Part shown: positions 46,960 through 59,000 of the stretch, piece after piece
Layout of the letters: each line of letters begins with the position of its first letter
How positions within the stretch are numbered: the first letter of the stretch is position 1
DNA from: Yamagishiella unicocca
Lineage: Eukaryota; Chlorophyta; Chlorophyceae; Chlamydomonadales; Volvocaceae
Length of the DNA stretch: 64,000 nucleotides
NCBI GenBank assembly: GCA_003116995.1
Contig: BDSL01000056.1
Span: forward strand, 496,001 to 560,000
Direction of reading: 5' to 3'
Program-made: the position numbers and the translations under genes
Notes under the pieces: generated by a model
What the model saw: only the letters and a program-made list of their open reading frames with translations
What the model was told of the DNA's origin: nothing
Database searches by the model: none

Positions 46960-49838
46960 CTGCACTGTCGCCGCGCATTCTGTTCCACGCCGTAGATCCG
47001 GTGCATCGGCGCGGTCGGATCCCGGATCCACGGGCCGCCGGCGAGCGCGCCCAGCCTCCCGAAGGCGCTATTCTGCGAGACGATGTGCGCGGAGGCCAGG
47101 CCGAAGAGCCACATCTCTGATGCCGCAGCGTTCAGGCCGGCTTGCCCGTGGAACGGGTGGTCCTGCGTTGCAGTGACGAGCAGTGCGTATGCGGTGAGCA
47201 TTGCGTGCGGACCCACTGGTATGGTACGTTTCGCTGGTACGGTCTGGTCGGCCGGTTCGACACAACTTGTGTACGCGTCAACAATGAAAGCAACCCGCGC
47301 AACAGGGATGCAAGCGGAAACGCCCGGGCGCTTCTGCCCCGTGGCCCAAGCCGGAACCGAACCGGAACCAAGCCCCCAAACCAAGCCCCCCACCGACCTG
47401 CACATGATCCAGCGGTACATCCTTCGCCACCAGCAGCCTTTCGTTGCCGTACCGCCGCCGGGCAGCAGCTCGCAGCGAGCTCGAGTCGGATATCAGCAGC
47501 CAGTAGATACGCCGGGGGGTGCCGTCGGCGGCAGTCACCCCTGCCTTCGTCATCTCCGCCGTCAGCTGCTCAGCGCACTGGAAGTGGCCCTCCCTGCGTA
47601 TCGGGGTTGCGCGGAAGACCCGTATCGGGGTGGGGGGTGGGGAGGGGCCGCGGCGGCCTTACGTGCGCACAGACAATCTTGCGACAGGAGGGTTGAATCG
47701 GTATCAGAGGCGTTGAATCGTGCCATGCCAAGATCGCACCGCGACAAACATACAGCTGCCCTGGGTAGAGATTCCGGGTACGCCCCCAGCCTAGCCGTCC
47801 CCAGTGTGTTGGTGACCGGCCACACGTAGCCCGGCCGGCCACATGTTGGACGCAAGCAATGCATCCCAACTGACACATAGGACTCGCAACGCATAATGGG
47901 GAGCTGATCGAGGGCGCGAACATGGCCGGCAGCTGTAGGACGACGTCACGAATCGTCACCACTCTGTAGGGATTCCGCCGCTGCTCAGCGCGACCAATCG
48001 TTTTGGGGTACCTGGCTTGGGCCCGCAGTGCCGCGCCCCAAGGCGGGCAGCGGGTACGTGGTGGTAGGAGCTTGCGGCGAGGTGCGGGCTCTCGAACGGC
48101 GGCATCAGGGGTCTGGGGTGCCGACGTGGCTTCGCGGCCACGACACCACGAGGGACCGCGCCGGGTCCGTACGTGCGCCACGTACCCGTAGTTGAGGTAG
48201 CGCCAGTCCTCGTTGGCGTCCGCGCCATCTGGGCCTTGCGTTCCGAACACCCAGTCCCCCGCGCGGACCTGGATCCCGATAATGTCGTTGTTGGGGTCCT
48301 GCGCGCAAGCAGGTGGGGAGGGCCCGTCGTCAATGGATTTGTTGACCTCGTTTGTGGACAATTTCGGGGCGGCAGCCGTGCTGAAAGCTGCAGGGCACAC
48401 ATACACTGCATGCGACGAGCACGGGCATAGACGCGGGTGGCCCGCTGGGGGTGTACAAAAACCGTTTTACGCAACGGGACAGGATCGCAAATCAAGCCCT
48501 GCTTGCCTGCCTGTGTTTCTGGCAAACTAAAAGACCTGCCCTCCTAGTTCAGCCAGGTCATGGCCATGCTCCTATGCTTTGGAACGAGCACCGGCTGACG
48601 CAGCCGCGGCGGTGCATCTGTCGCCAACACGGCTGATAAACCCCCTCCCGTCCGCGCACCGAGCAAACAGGGCCCTAAAGGTACAAACCGGAACATGTAG
48701 CATAAAGGCCGCACGGCCTTGCCACAACCGGCCCACATCAGCCATTCGCCCCTTGGTTGATGTACCCACCAGCAGCTTGTCCAGCAGCCCGTCCTGCAGG
48801 AAAGGCACCAGCGCCTGACTGCTGGGGACGTACAGGTAGTTGAAGATGCACGGCGTCGCACGCTCCCACGTCAGCCCCAGCTCCTGGGAGGGGGGCCGCA
48901 GGGTCTTAGGGTTTTGGTGCGTGGGTGACTGTGGCCGGGATATCTACGCGACCCATCTGGGTCGGGTCGGGGGCTTCGCGAGGGCGCAGCAGGCGCCACG
49001 CCTGGAGAGGGACTCCCTGACGTCGGCTTCCCCGGTGGACCCTCCGGACAGTCTGCGCTGCGTAAGGCCCAGGTAAGGAACCTGTGGTATCTGGATATCT
49101 TTCCGCCTGGCTGAGTCGTTGCCGTCTCACCCCCCCCCGCGCACATCTCACCCTCCCCCCTGATCGCCTGATGCACTGCTACCCTGGCACCGCCGCAAAT
49201 TGGACACGCCGGGGACTGGGAGCTCTCAGCCGCTCCCAGTCCCCGTGCGTCCTCACCGCGCGCCTGATCTGGTAACCCACCTTGAGCCGGTTCCTTAGGT
49301 TCGGGTTCTGGAATGCCCCCTGCATCAAGCCTTGGTTCAGCGTCACGAGAATGACGTCGTACGTTTTGCCGTATGACAACAGGTTTCCATGCTTGAACAG
49401 CCTGTTGACCAGCCGCCTTGATCTTGTGAGGCCAGGATCGATGTACCAATCGGCAACGATGGTCGACCGACCTAGCTGGCTCCAGTGGTGATTCTCTGTG
49501 GTTAGTTGTGACGAGGATCCATCGCCGCCGGGCTGGCTGTCGGAATTCTCCTGCACCCAAACGGTCGCCCCGCCGGATGCCTTCCGCATCAACCCGAGGT
49601 CGCGTCGCGGCACGCGCCAGTCTATCCACAGCGACTGGAACGAGTCCCACAGGTTGTGGTGGCCGTACCACATGTACTCAAAGACACGCTTCGTGAGCAG
49701 GCCGTATAGAAACACAGTGAGGCTGCATCCCAGTCGGTCCGCCAGCCCTGAGCTGTTAGACACCATGACAGCGTACCGAGCCGGAATGTGCGGCGCCAGC
49801 GCTGCGCCAGACCGCACGGCGGCGTGCATCTGGCTGTA
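46960..49838 (-). CDS. Fucosyltransferase-like glycosyltransferase (partial; first and last exons not found)
   Basis: Five reverse-strand exons with continuous phases: 49838-49281, 48883-48770, 48298-48186, 47593-47398 and 47162-46960. Exon 49838 begins YSQMHAAVRSG and reads MVSNSSGLADRLGCSL then FLYGLLTKRVF, the N-terminal sugar-nucleotide region of plant-type fucosyltransferases. Next come RATPCIFNYLYVPSS, then IIGIQVRAGDWVF, which fits the conserved arginine motif I. RRIYWLLISDSSSLR follows, and last HPFHGQAGLN with SEMWLFGLASAHIVSQNSAFGR. This order suggests a GT37/xyloglucan-FUT-like enzyme moving fucose from GDP-fucose onto a cell-wall or glycoprotein glycan in the Golgi; the exact CAZy family is uncertain. 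No start codon, signal anchor or terminal exon was found. The upstream side abuts an antisense LINE, so the gene may be 5'-truncated. Confidence 0.75.
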
Positions 49839-49899
49839 CTGCGGATCTGTGTACCAGCATGGAGCACTGGCCGGCATCCGACCCCGCCCAGCAGCCCAC

Positions 49900-52440
49900 C
49901 CCGGAAGCACTGACGTGCTCCTTGCATGGTGGCCCCTGTTCAAGTGATGCCTGTCAGCAACCGCGGCCTCCCTCAATCGGGCAGCCCGCTGTCGCCGCAT
50001 CACCCCTGGCCCCCGTGCCCAGGCCTCCCGTGCTGCGGCCCGCCATGCCCAGCAAGCTGCCGAAGCTGCTCCCAGACCTGCCGCCGCCCTTCCAGCACTT
50101 GCAGCTGCCCAGGCGGCCGTAGTTCTAGCGAAGCAAGCCGACAACGCAGACGCGGCCCGCACCTGCCGTGTTCGCTGGTTGCGCACTGGCGACCATCCCA
50201 GCCCTGCGGTCACGGCCGTCGTTCATTCCCCCCGGGCCATCACCAGTGTGCCGGCGCTGCCCCTGAGCAGCTGCCGCCCGTGGTGGCGAAGGCTCAAAAG
50301 CCACCCCACCCCACCCCACCCCCGGCAAGTCGCCTGGCTGGGATGGCTTCCCGGCGGACATCTACCGCGCCTGGCGAGGCGCCTACGTTGGCAGACATGT
50401 TTACGGCCATCGGAACACCTGGGCGCTTACCGCTGGTTTCCTGGATGGCTCCGGAGGCCAGCATTGTGACTGCCTTCCAGTTTGCCGATGATGACTTAGA
50501 GATGGTACTTAGCGGCCCCGAGGCGGTGCCCCACTTGCTTCGCTGCATGTACACGTTTGCTCTCGCCTCTGGTCAGCATCTGAACCTGGACAAGGTGGTG
50601 GTCCTCCATACGGGGCCCGGCCCCCTGGCGGCCGCCCCTGCCACTGCGGAGGACCCTGCCTTCGCCCCGGCCCAGGCGACCCCAGCTGCCGGCGCCCCCC
50701 CTCATCCCGCCCGCGCAGGCCTCCGCGTCGTCTCCTCAGCCGCGGCCCTTAATTTGCCCCCACGGCCCCAGCCCTGGAGTGGGCCAAGCAGGCTGGCGTG
50801 AAGCGTGCCAGGCTGCAGAAGTTCGTTCACTTCGGCTTCTACACCTTCGGCCGCCTATGGCCCCCTACAGCCTGCACCGGGTGACCTGTCACATGGATCG
50901 CTCTGGTCTTCCCCCGACCGCCTCATCAGCCAGGCTGCCCGGTTTATCGATAGCGGTCAGGGCACGGCCGATGTGGATCGCCGCCTGACGGGTGCCCCTG
51001 CACGCCTCCTCGTCGGTCACCCTGTGGCCGGCGATTTCGGCGTTCTGCCGCTGCACTGTCACGTGATGGGCGCCACAATTTGTGCTCGAAGATGGTGCCG
51101 CCATCTCGCCGCGGCTATTGCACCCCTGGCAGCAGGCGCTGCAGGTCTACTGGGCCTCTTTGTCCCGGCCTCCCGGCCCCTCGCCCTCCGCAAGGCGGAC
51201 ACTGCTGGCAATTGGCTGGGCACAGCTGGCCTGCCCGCTGACGTGTGGCTTGTGGCCAGCGGCCTTGCCTGCCTCCCGCTTGTGTCCGATGTGGCGGAGG
51301 AGCCTCTTCTGCCCGCCGACTGGCGCTGGGCGCCTTCCCCCTGAGGCAACCTCTACTTCGCGGCCCCCGGTGTCGCCACCCTGCGGCCTGGGCTGCGCAT
51401 TGCCATCCCGCCCTGCTCGCCTGCCATGATTTGCGGGCTCTGGGAGGAATGTTGGCCGCCAAGGCCGCTCTTGCTGTGGCGCCCAGCTCCCCTCCGGGGC
51501 CACTCCAGTCCGAGCCAACCAGCATTCTCCGCTGTGCACATTGGCGCTCTCTGGTCACTGTCTCCCTGGCGCGTCGGCTTCTATTATGCGGGCATTCGTG
51601 GACTGCTGCCGTCATGGCGCGGAGGCGGCGTCATCACGGCACTTGCCCAGGGATGTGCTTGTGGACTGGCACAGGGAGGTCTTCTGGCGCCTGGCCGTTG
51701 ATGGGATTCTGCTGGCGGTTAACACGCATGTGGGTCAACACGCTCCTGTCTGTTTCTTTCACGTCGGCCGGCGATGCCTTGCCCACCTGGGGCAGCCCAC
51801 CTGGTGCCGTGCGCTCGCGCGCAATTGACTGCGATTACTCATTTCTGGGCCCATCTGCAGGGTTTCGCGCAGCTAGGTATGCCACGGGCCGGGAGGTGTG
51901 TGCTGTTGGGGCCACCCACCCGTTATCCTGTATGGTTGATGGTCGCTTGCGGTGTGCTGGCTGATCCTTGGCTGCCCTGGGTCCCTGAGCGGCTTGTGGT
52001 GGGTGTCAGTGGGTGCGCCTTGGGCACCGCCTACCCGGTTTTGCATTTTCCCTGTCCTCGTGGCCTTGCTCTGTTGGGACTGCCCGTCGTGCCCAAGTTC
52101 CCTTCGCCGGCCTGCCTTTTCGGGTGGGGCGTTTTTTCGCGTGTGATTTGTGCCCTGGGCCGCCGGGTTTTTTTGTCCCCGTGGGTCCGGACTGTCTGAT
52201 CCCGGCGTTTTTATAGTGATGAGCCTTGGGGTGCCTGGTAATGTTGTTGTCGGAGCCCCGCCACCTTGGGCGCGGTGGAGTTTCCTGTTCTCCCTGTCCC
52301 TTCTGGGGCGTCTGCTGGCTTCTGGTACTGTGAGGCCTTGGTATGGGGCCCCCCTCTTGTCCTGGGTTTGCCCGGGCTTGCGGACACTGTATCATATTAT
52401 TAATGTGATCATGCCCATCACCCTGGCGTATTCTGTAACG
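49900..52440 (+). mobile_element. Degenerate LINE (non-LTR retrotransposon) with reverse-transcriptase remnants
   Basis: Shifting + frames carry LINE RT landmarks in order: Ala/Gln-rich upstream segment; TCRVRWLRTGDHPSPAVTAV (about 50160-50220); GWDGFPADIYRAWRGA (about 50340-50390); FQFADDDLEMVLSG with the F-A-D-D catalytic core (about 50480-50520); SGQHLNLDKVVVLHTGP; then the post-RT region (RLLVGHPVAGDFG, GATICARRWCRHLAA). At least two frameshifts separate these blocks. From about 51830 a T/G-rich 3' UTR follows. The end is placed near a GTATTCTGTAACGTG sequence at about 52435. It lies between the divergent fucosyltransferase-like and topoisomerase II genes. Its 50.88-51.77 kb part is duplicated at 25.9-26.9 kb. 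Not autonomous as it stands. Confidence 0.85.
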
Positions 52441-53043
52441 TGTGCGCAGCAGCCCTTGTTGTACCAAGCTTCTAGGTGGCCTGGGGTGGCCTGAAGCTCC
52501 ACAATAATAGGAACAGCTGCTGCGATGTCCGCAGCTAAGAGCGGAGGGAGTACTGATTGCACGTGTCGCAGGGTGATGAAAGGGTGGTTTTCTGTAAGGG
52601 GGACCGACTCGGATAGGGGAGGGTATCACGCTGTACGCATCGACCAACAGTTGCTTGTAATGAGGACATGGAAATAGGCTGTTGAAATTTTGATACCTCG
52701 GGGCTAATAGGCTGTCCTACGGGCACATCAGCAAGTTGCAAGGCCGTGCCATGGAGGGCACCCAGTGCCTCATTTTTTAACTGAAAATATGAGGTAAAAT
52801 GACATGCACATCCTTAACAGAAATAAGGATGTGTCGTTGGGAGCTAGTACGATTCGGATCCTGGCCGAAACTTAAAGACAGCCGAGCCATGCCAGTGCTA
52901 GAGTTTGTTCATATACGCCAAACTAGACATTGTAAAGATATATGCACTTTATCTCATCCATTTAGTCGCCATCAAAATTGGAGCTTATCGTTGGCGCGTA
53001 TTTCTAGTTTTTCTGCAGCGCGCCTTGTGCGGCGCCTGCAGTA
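52441..53043. other. Promoter / 5' UTR region of topoisomerase II
   Basis: AT-richer than the surroundings, no supported gene. It holds the presumed promoter of the gene starting at 53044. No sharply defined TATA or initiator element was assigned. Confidence 0.4.
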
Positions 53044-56000
53044 ATGGATATCGATGCTATGGAGGACGTTGAAAACCTGCATGCCGCGAAGGTAAGCAAG
53101 GTTGTCCGGGCTTGTCGGTCGCGATGAACTTGAACCTTGAACTTCCGGAAACAAATGTCCATAACGCCCCAGGCCAAAGGTGGCAAGGCAGCCAAAGCCC
53201 AGCAACCGCTCGGAAACAGTAATGCAGCAGCTCCAGGTGGAAACAAAACCATCGAAGAGATGTACCAGAAAAAGACGCAATTGGAGCACATCATCCTGCG
53301 GCCGGACACATACATCGGCAGCACCGAGCGGCAACCCAATCATATCTGGGTGCACAATGGACAGAAGATGGAATTGAAGTGTGTCAACTACCCACCTGGC
53401 CTGTACAAGATTTTTGATGAAATCCTCGTGAATGCCGCTGACAATAAAGTCCGTGACGCCACGATGGACACCATAAAAGTCGATATTGACCCCGTAAGTG
53501 CTTCTGCATGAGGTACACGATGCACGTGGTTTCTTGCGTCCCAAGGGTCTAGACACCGTCGTGTGCAGGACTTCTGTGTGCGCCCTTTTCCACCCTGACA
53601 CTGCATAATGTCGTAAACCACAGGCCAACAACAGCATCCGCGTGTGGAACAGTGGCAAGGGCATCCCCGTCGAGGTGCACAAGGAGGAGGGCGTTTACGT
53701 ACCTGAGTTGATCTTCGGCCACTTGCTGACGAGCAGTAACTACAACGACAGCGAAAAGAAGGTAAGGACCATATGGGGTAATGATAGGACCAGACGGTAT
53801 CTGCCGACAAATCATTACTAAGTGTGTTTTAGCAGTGAGGGCCCATGCTGCGTAGCTAGGTCAGGTTCCATTGGAGCGTGCCGTCATGTTCTTATGCCTT
53901 TGCCCGCAAATCCATGGCTGATACCCATCGCAGATCACTGGAGGCCGGAATGGCTATGGTGCGAAGCTGGCCAACATATTTTCTACCGAATTCACGATAG
54001 AGACGTGTGACGGGTCACGGCAAAGGCGGTACAAGCAGACATTCAGCAATAACATGCAGCATAAAGGTGCTCCCAAAATAACGGACTGCAAGTCGTCTGA
54101 CAACTGGACTTGCATCACCTTCAAGCCGGATCTCGCCAAGTTTGGCATGGCGCAGCTTGATGAAGACGTCGTATCGGTCCTCCGCCGCCGGGTGTACGAC
54201 ATGGCCGGCGTGCTGGGCAAAGCCGTGAAGGTAAGACCAAATCATGCGTAGCGCGTGGTGTTATTCCTGGAATACATACAATTCCAAAGCCAGTGGTCAG
54301 TGTACAACCGCCATTGCATACTGCATTAAGTGCCAATCCCCTGTAGCAAGCAGCGAGCGAGGGCCCAAAATGAGTTGATGACGTGTATGCTGATTTGGAG
54401 ATACGGTGTAACGTCCTGCAAACGTCCATTAACCAGTAACTCCCAAGGAATATTAAACTGAGTGCCGGTTATTATGTTGGTGATGTACCAAAATGCTGGG
54501 AAGCCACGAAAATGTACAGGTGGCTGTTGCTCGGCCAATGAGAACAAATCATCTCTCGAATTTTGCACTTCGCGGATCAACAAGAATGAAACTAGCCCGT
54601 TGTCACACGCCAGGCTCATCCGCAAGGTAGCGCCTATTCTCTTGGTCCTACTTTATCCGTAGGTGTACTACAACGGCGAGCGCCTGAACATCAAGTCCTT
54701 TCAGGAATATGTGGACATGTACCTTGGGCCCAAGGCGAGTTGCGGACTGAGTGGACAAAATCACGCGTTCCATTTTTGCTGTTGAATAGTCATGGCGGTC
54801 AATGGCTCGTGTGTGAACTCAGAAATTCATGTTGCTGCATTTGCAGGAGAACGGGCTTCCACGATTCTGTGAGCGTATCAATGACCGCTGGGAGGTGTGC
54901 ATTAGCCTTACGGATGGTTCCTTCCAACAGGTAACGCCCACTTGGGGGAGGAAGAGGAAAGCCCGTGGATTAGGAAGCCGACTGCGGGGTATCGAGAAGA
55001 CCTGGTTACAGGACATAGGAAACGACTAGGAAGCCGACTAGTGGTGTTGCACAAAAAGGTCCGGTTACTCAACATGAGAGTTGTAGCTGGCGCATGGGCT
55101 TCGGACACCTGGTCGCGCGCGTTGCAGGTGATGGACTGGGGGGCGAGGTTACAACATGTACGGGAATTCAAAGGAAATCCTCAGCTGGAACAACTACCTC
55201 CAGTTACGGAAGCGCCATTTCGGTGGTGGTGGCAGTACTGCTGCATCACAACCCGCTTTTTTGTGATATAGCATTGCACCCTTCAACGTCTACAAATTCC
55301 CTACGAATATCGTGCAGGTTAGCTTCGTAAATGCGATCTCAACCCAGAAGGGAGGCACCCACGTCGAATACGTCGTCAACCAAATTGTCAAGTAAGCTTG
55401 GTGCCTTCCTGCCCGGACATCCCATCTCAACATAACTGGATGCGTTTCCAATGTCGTTTTCCAATACACTCCTATTCCGTATAGGCACGCGGTGGAAAAA
55501 TTAAGCAAAAAGACAACCAAGACCGCGGCCATCAAGCCCGCTATGGTCCGAAACCACCTTTGGATATTCCTTAACTGTTACGTCGAGAACCCTGCCTTCG
55601 ACTCCCAGGTATGGCTTGCTTGCTGTGCGCTAACTCCAGATTGCAGCCTGTAAGGATGTGAGTTTTGTATCGTTGTGCACCCCTGCGTGTTTCATGCCAT
55701 TAGCGGTTGGATAGGAACATCCCTATCAATATTCCCGGCCTGTCAATTATTAGGACCTTCTTGATTGTTCACAGACCAAGGAGACGTTGACTCTTCGCGC
55801 TACAAGCTTCGGCACAAAGTGCGAGTTACCGCCGCAGCTGATTGATAAGGTGCTGAAGGCAGGCCTTTCAGACAGTATTATTAAGTTTGCTGAGTTCAAG
55901 AGTCAGAAGGAGCTAAAGAAGGGCGATGGCACAAAGCGTTCGCGTCTCATTGGTGCGTCGGGGACGGGGAATCAGAGTTTGAGGGCTTAAGACGAACCAA

Positions 56001-59000
56001 CTTTAACATGCTTCCCTCACGAAAACCCAGGGATAACCAAACTCGACGACGCCAACGACGCCGGCGGCCCACGGTCCAAGGAGTGCACCCTAATCTTAAC
56101 GGAGGGTGATAGCGCTAAAGCGCTTGCGATCAGCGGCCTCGGCGTCGTGGGCCGCGACCATTACGGCGTATTCCCGCTGAGGTGAGTCTCCAACTGTGCA
56201 ACTTTGGAACATTACCATGGCTGTTAGTAAGCAGACTATCCTAGGGGGGAAGTACATTACGAGTGTGGTTTGGATGCGTTCCGTTGCAAGGTTGTTGCAG
56301 AATACCCTGACAATTCAGGTGGCAGCTGTGGACCCTTACGACTCTTGATCAATAGACCCTACTTGCGTTATTGCGTGCCCTCCATTGCAGGGGCAAGCTG
56401 CTAAACGTACGCGAGGCCAGCGCCGCCCAGATTGCTGCCAATCAGGAGATCCAAAACATCAAGCAAATCATGGGCCTGCAGCACGGCAAGGTCAGATTCC
56501 ATCATAATGGCCTCAAATTGATCTTGTCTGCCGGCGCATTCATGCAGAGCTGTGCCTTCAGTGTAATTTGTTCACTGAATTCGCGCAGCACCTGTTAAGC
56601 CCATACGTTAGGAACACAGCTGAGCTTGGATTACCCAAGCGGAACACCCCGTTACATTGATGTCATAACTGTCGCAGATGTATGAGAATACGTCGTCGCT
56701 GCGATACGGGCATCTGATGATCATGACGGATCAGGATCACGATGGCTCCCACATCAAGGGCCTGATCATGAACTTTATGCACAGCTTCTTTCCGTCGCTG
56801 CTCAGGATCCCTGGCTTCTTGCTGGAGTTCATCACGCCAATCATCAAGGTGAGAACAATGTGACAGTAGTAACGGGTTAGTGGTGTAACGCAAAACACGA
56901 CAAGTATAATAGGCGTAAATTGAAAACTTGCTGGACCTTACGATAGTGGCCCTGACGAAGTCATTGTGTAGGCAAACCAGGGCATTGCCGTCGATAAGTT
57001 GAATGAGAAGTCGTTATCCTATAGTTGGCATAGCATGTCAGCACTGTTTTTTCAATTAGCCATATCCCTGGTTCAGGCTATGTGCAACGTGCGTAAGTAG
57101 CATGATAACCTGTCACCTTGCCAGTCCGTAAGCAAACGCAAAGTGTATGAGGACGTCTGCGCATATTTCCCTGGAATGACGTATTAATATTCCGTTCAGG
57201 CTCGACGCGGCCGGGACGTGAAGGTCTTCTACACAATTCCTGAATACGAGGCATGGAAAGAGAGCCTAGACAATAACACTCGCGGATGGGAGATCAAGTA
57301 CTACAAGGGTCTGGGTACCTCCACCAAGGAGGAGGCGCAGGACTACTTTTCGCGACTGCAGCAGCACCGCAAAGAATTTGTATGGGCGGGTAAGTATGTG
57401 TATGGCGTGCTGTAATCGGCCATGGCAGCCTGGGATTTTGCCGCAAGGGTAATCCATTGGTCCACTATTGTTTACCTTTGCCCTCATGTAGGTGACGATG
57501 ATGGAGACTGCATTGAGTTGGCGTTCAGCAAGAAACGCATTGAAGACCGTAAGGAATGGCTCAGCAACTTCGCGCCTGGAACCTACTTAGACATGACAGC
57601 AGATAAGATTTCGTACTCTGACTTCATCAACAAGGTACGCACTGAGAGATCTGATACGTGAATGGCTTTTCGAAGGGCTGACATCTGCTCGCAGATAGTG
57701 GTCAGAACTGCAGTTTTCTAGGCGGCTCCAAACTTCCAGTTATTGGCATTTCTCTGCCCGATGATCCTGATTTTCTATAATTCAACTAAGGAAGCCCCCG
57801 GCTGCAACTTAATTGTCATACAGGAGCTGATTCTTTTCTCACGGGCGGATCTCGACCGCTCAATCCCATCCATGCTGGACGGTTTGAAGCCCGGACAGCG
57901 CAAAATCCTTTTTGCCTGCTTCAAACGCAACCTGAAAAAGGACATTAAGGTATGAACGGCCACAGCTGGTGCCTGGGTGTATGGTATGGGATACTGTTAT
58001 TTAAACCCATGATCTGTCATCCAACTAAAAAAACCCACAGGTGGCGCAACTTTCCGCGTACGTTGCGGAGCACTCAGCTTACCACCATGGTGAGCAGAGC
58101 TTGGCCAGCACAATCGTCAACTTGGCCCAGGACTTTGTGGGCAGCAACAATATCAATATGTTGCACCCCAGCGGTCAATTCGGCACTCGGCTGCAAGGCG
58201 GCAAGGACGCTGCAAGCGCGCGTTACATCTACACACGTCTCTCGCAATTGACACGCCACTTGTTCAACGAGAACGACGATGTCCTCTTGAACTACCTGAA
58301 CGAGGAAGGCCAGGCCATTGAACCCGAGTGGTGCGTGGTTGGGAGTGAACGAAAATGTATTCATTTGTGGTGCAAATGTTTTAATGTGGGAATTGTGAGG
58401 AAGTACGCCGTACGTGCCTCATGTCTGTACAGGTGCAACCGCAGACAATTTACCCACCTATCCTTATGTTTCTGGGTATGTCATGTGTAACTTCTTGTAG
58501 GTACATGCCCATCCTGCCTACGGTCCTCATTAATGGCGCTGAAGGCATTGGCACCGGCTGGAGCACATCTATTCCTAACTACAATCCCAGCGATATCCTC
58601 ATAAACTTGAGGTATGTTTGGACAACATCCTATTACTCCAAAATTATATACTCACAGTAACGTTTACGCAGGCGCCTGCTGGATGGTGAGGAGCAGGTGC
58701 CCATCCATCCTTGGTAAGGAGGGCTGCTGGAAATCGATGAGCAACGTGCCAAGCCCAACGGAGTACTGCACAACTTTATTGCATTATTAAGAGGGGTGCG
58801 ACTTGCATGCCTCCTGTTGCAGGTACCGGGGCTTCCACGGCACAATCACGGAGGTGCCTCACAAGTCTGGCTCCCGATCGTACGTGGTCGGTGGCCTTGT
58901 CAAACAGGTATCCGCACCTTTGCGGTCTGGCTCTTAGCAGTCTTTGTTACAGTGTGTTCCGTGACTGTCCTTCTGCATAATTGTCATGATTATTTCCTTT

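Noticed and set aside
47570..49671. Long forward and reverse frames such as 48871-49671 (-)
   Set aside because: They overlap the fucosyltransferase exons in the wrong frame or run through introns; the phased exon set accounts for the conserved motifs.
49179..50213. Reading the fucosyltransferase N-terminus to 50213
   Set aside because: Above about 49838 the frame is Ala/Arg-rich antisense of the LINE and contains no anchor helix; the AG acceptor at 49839-49841 is the better border.
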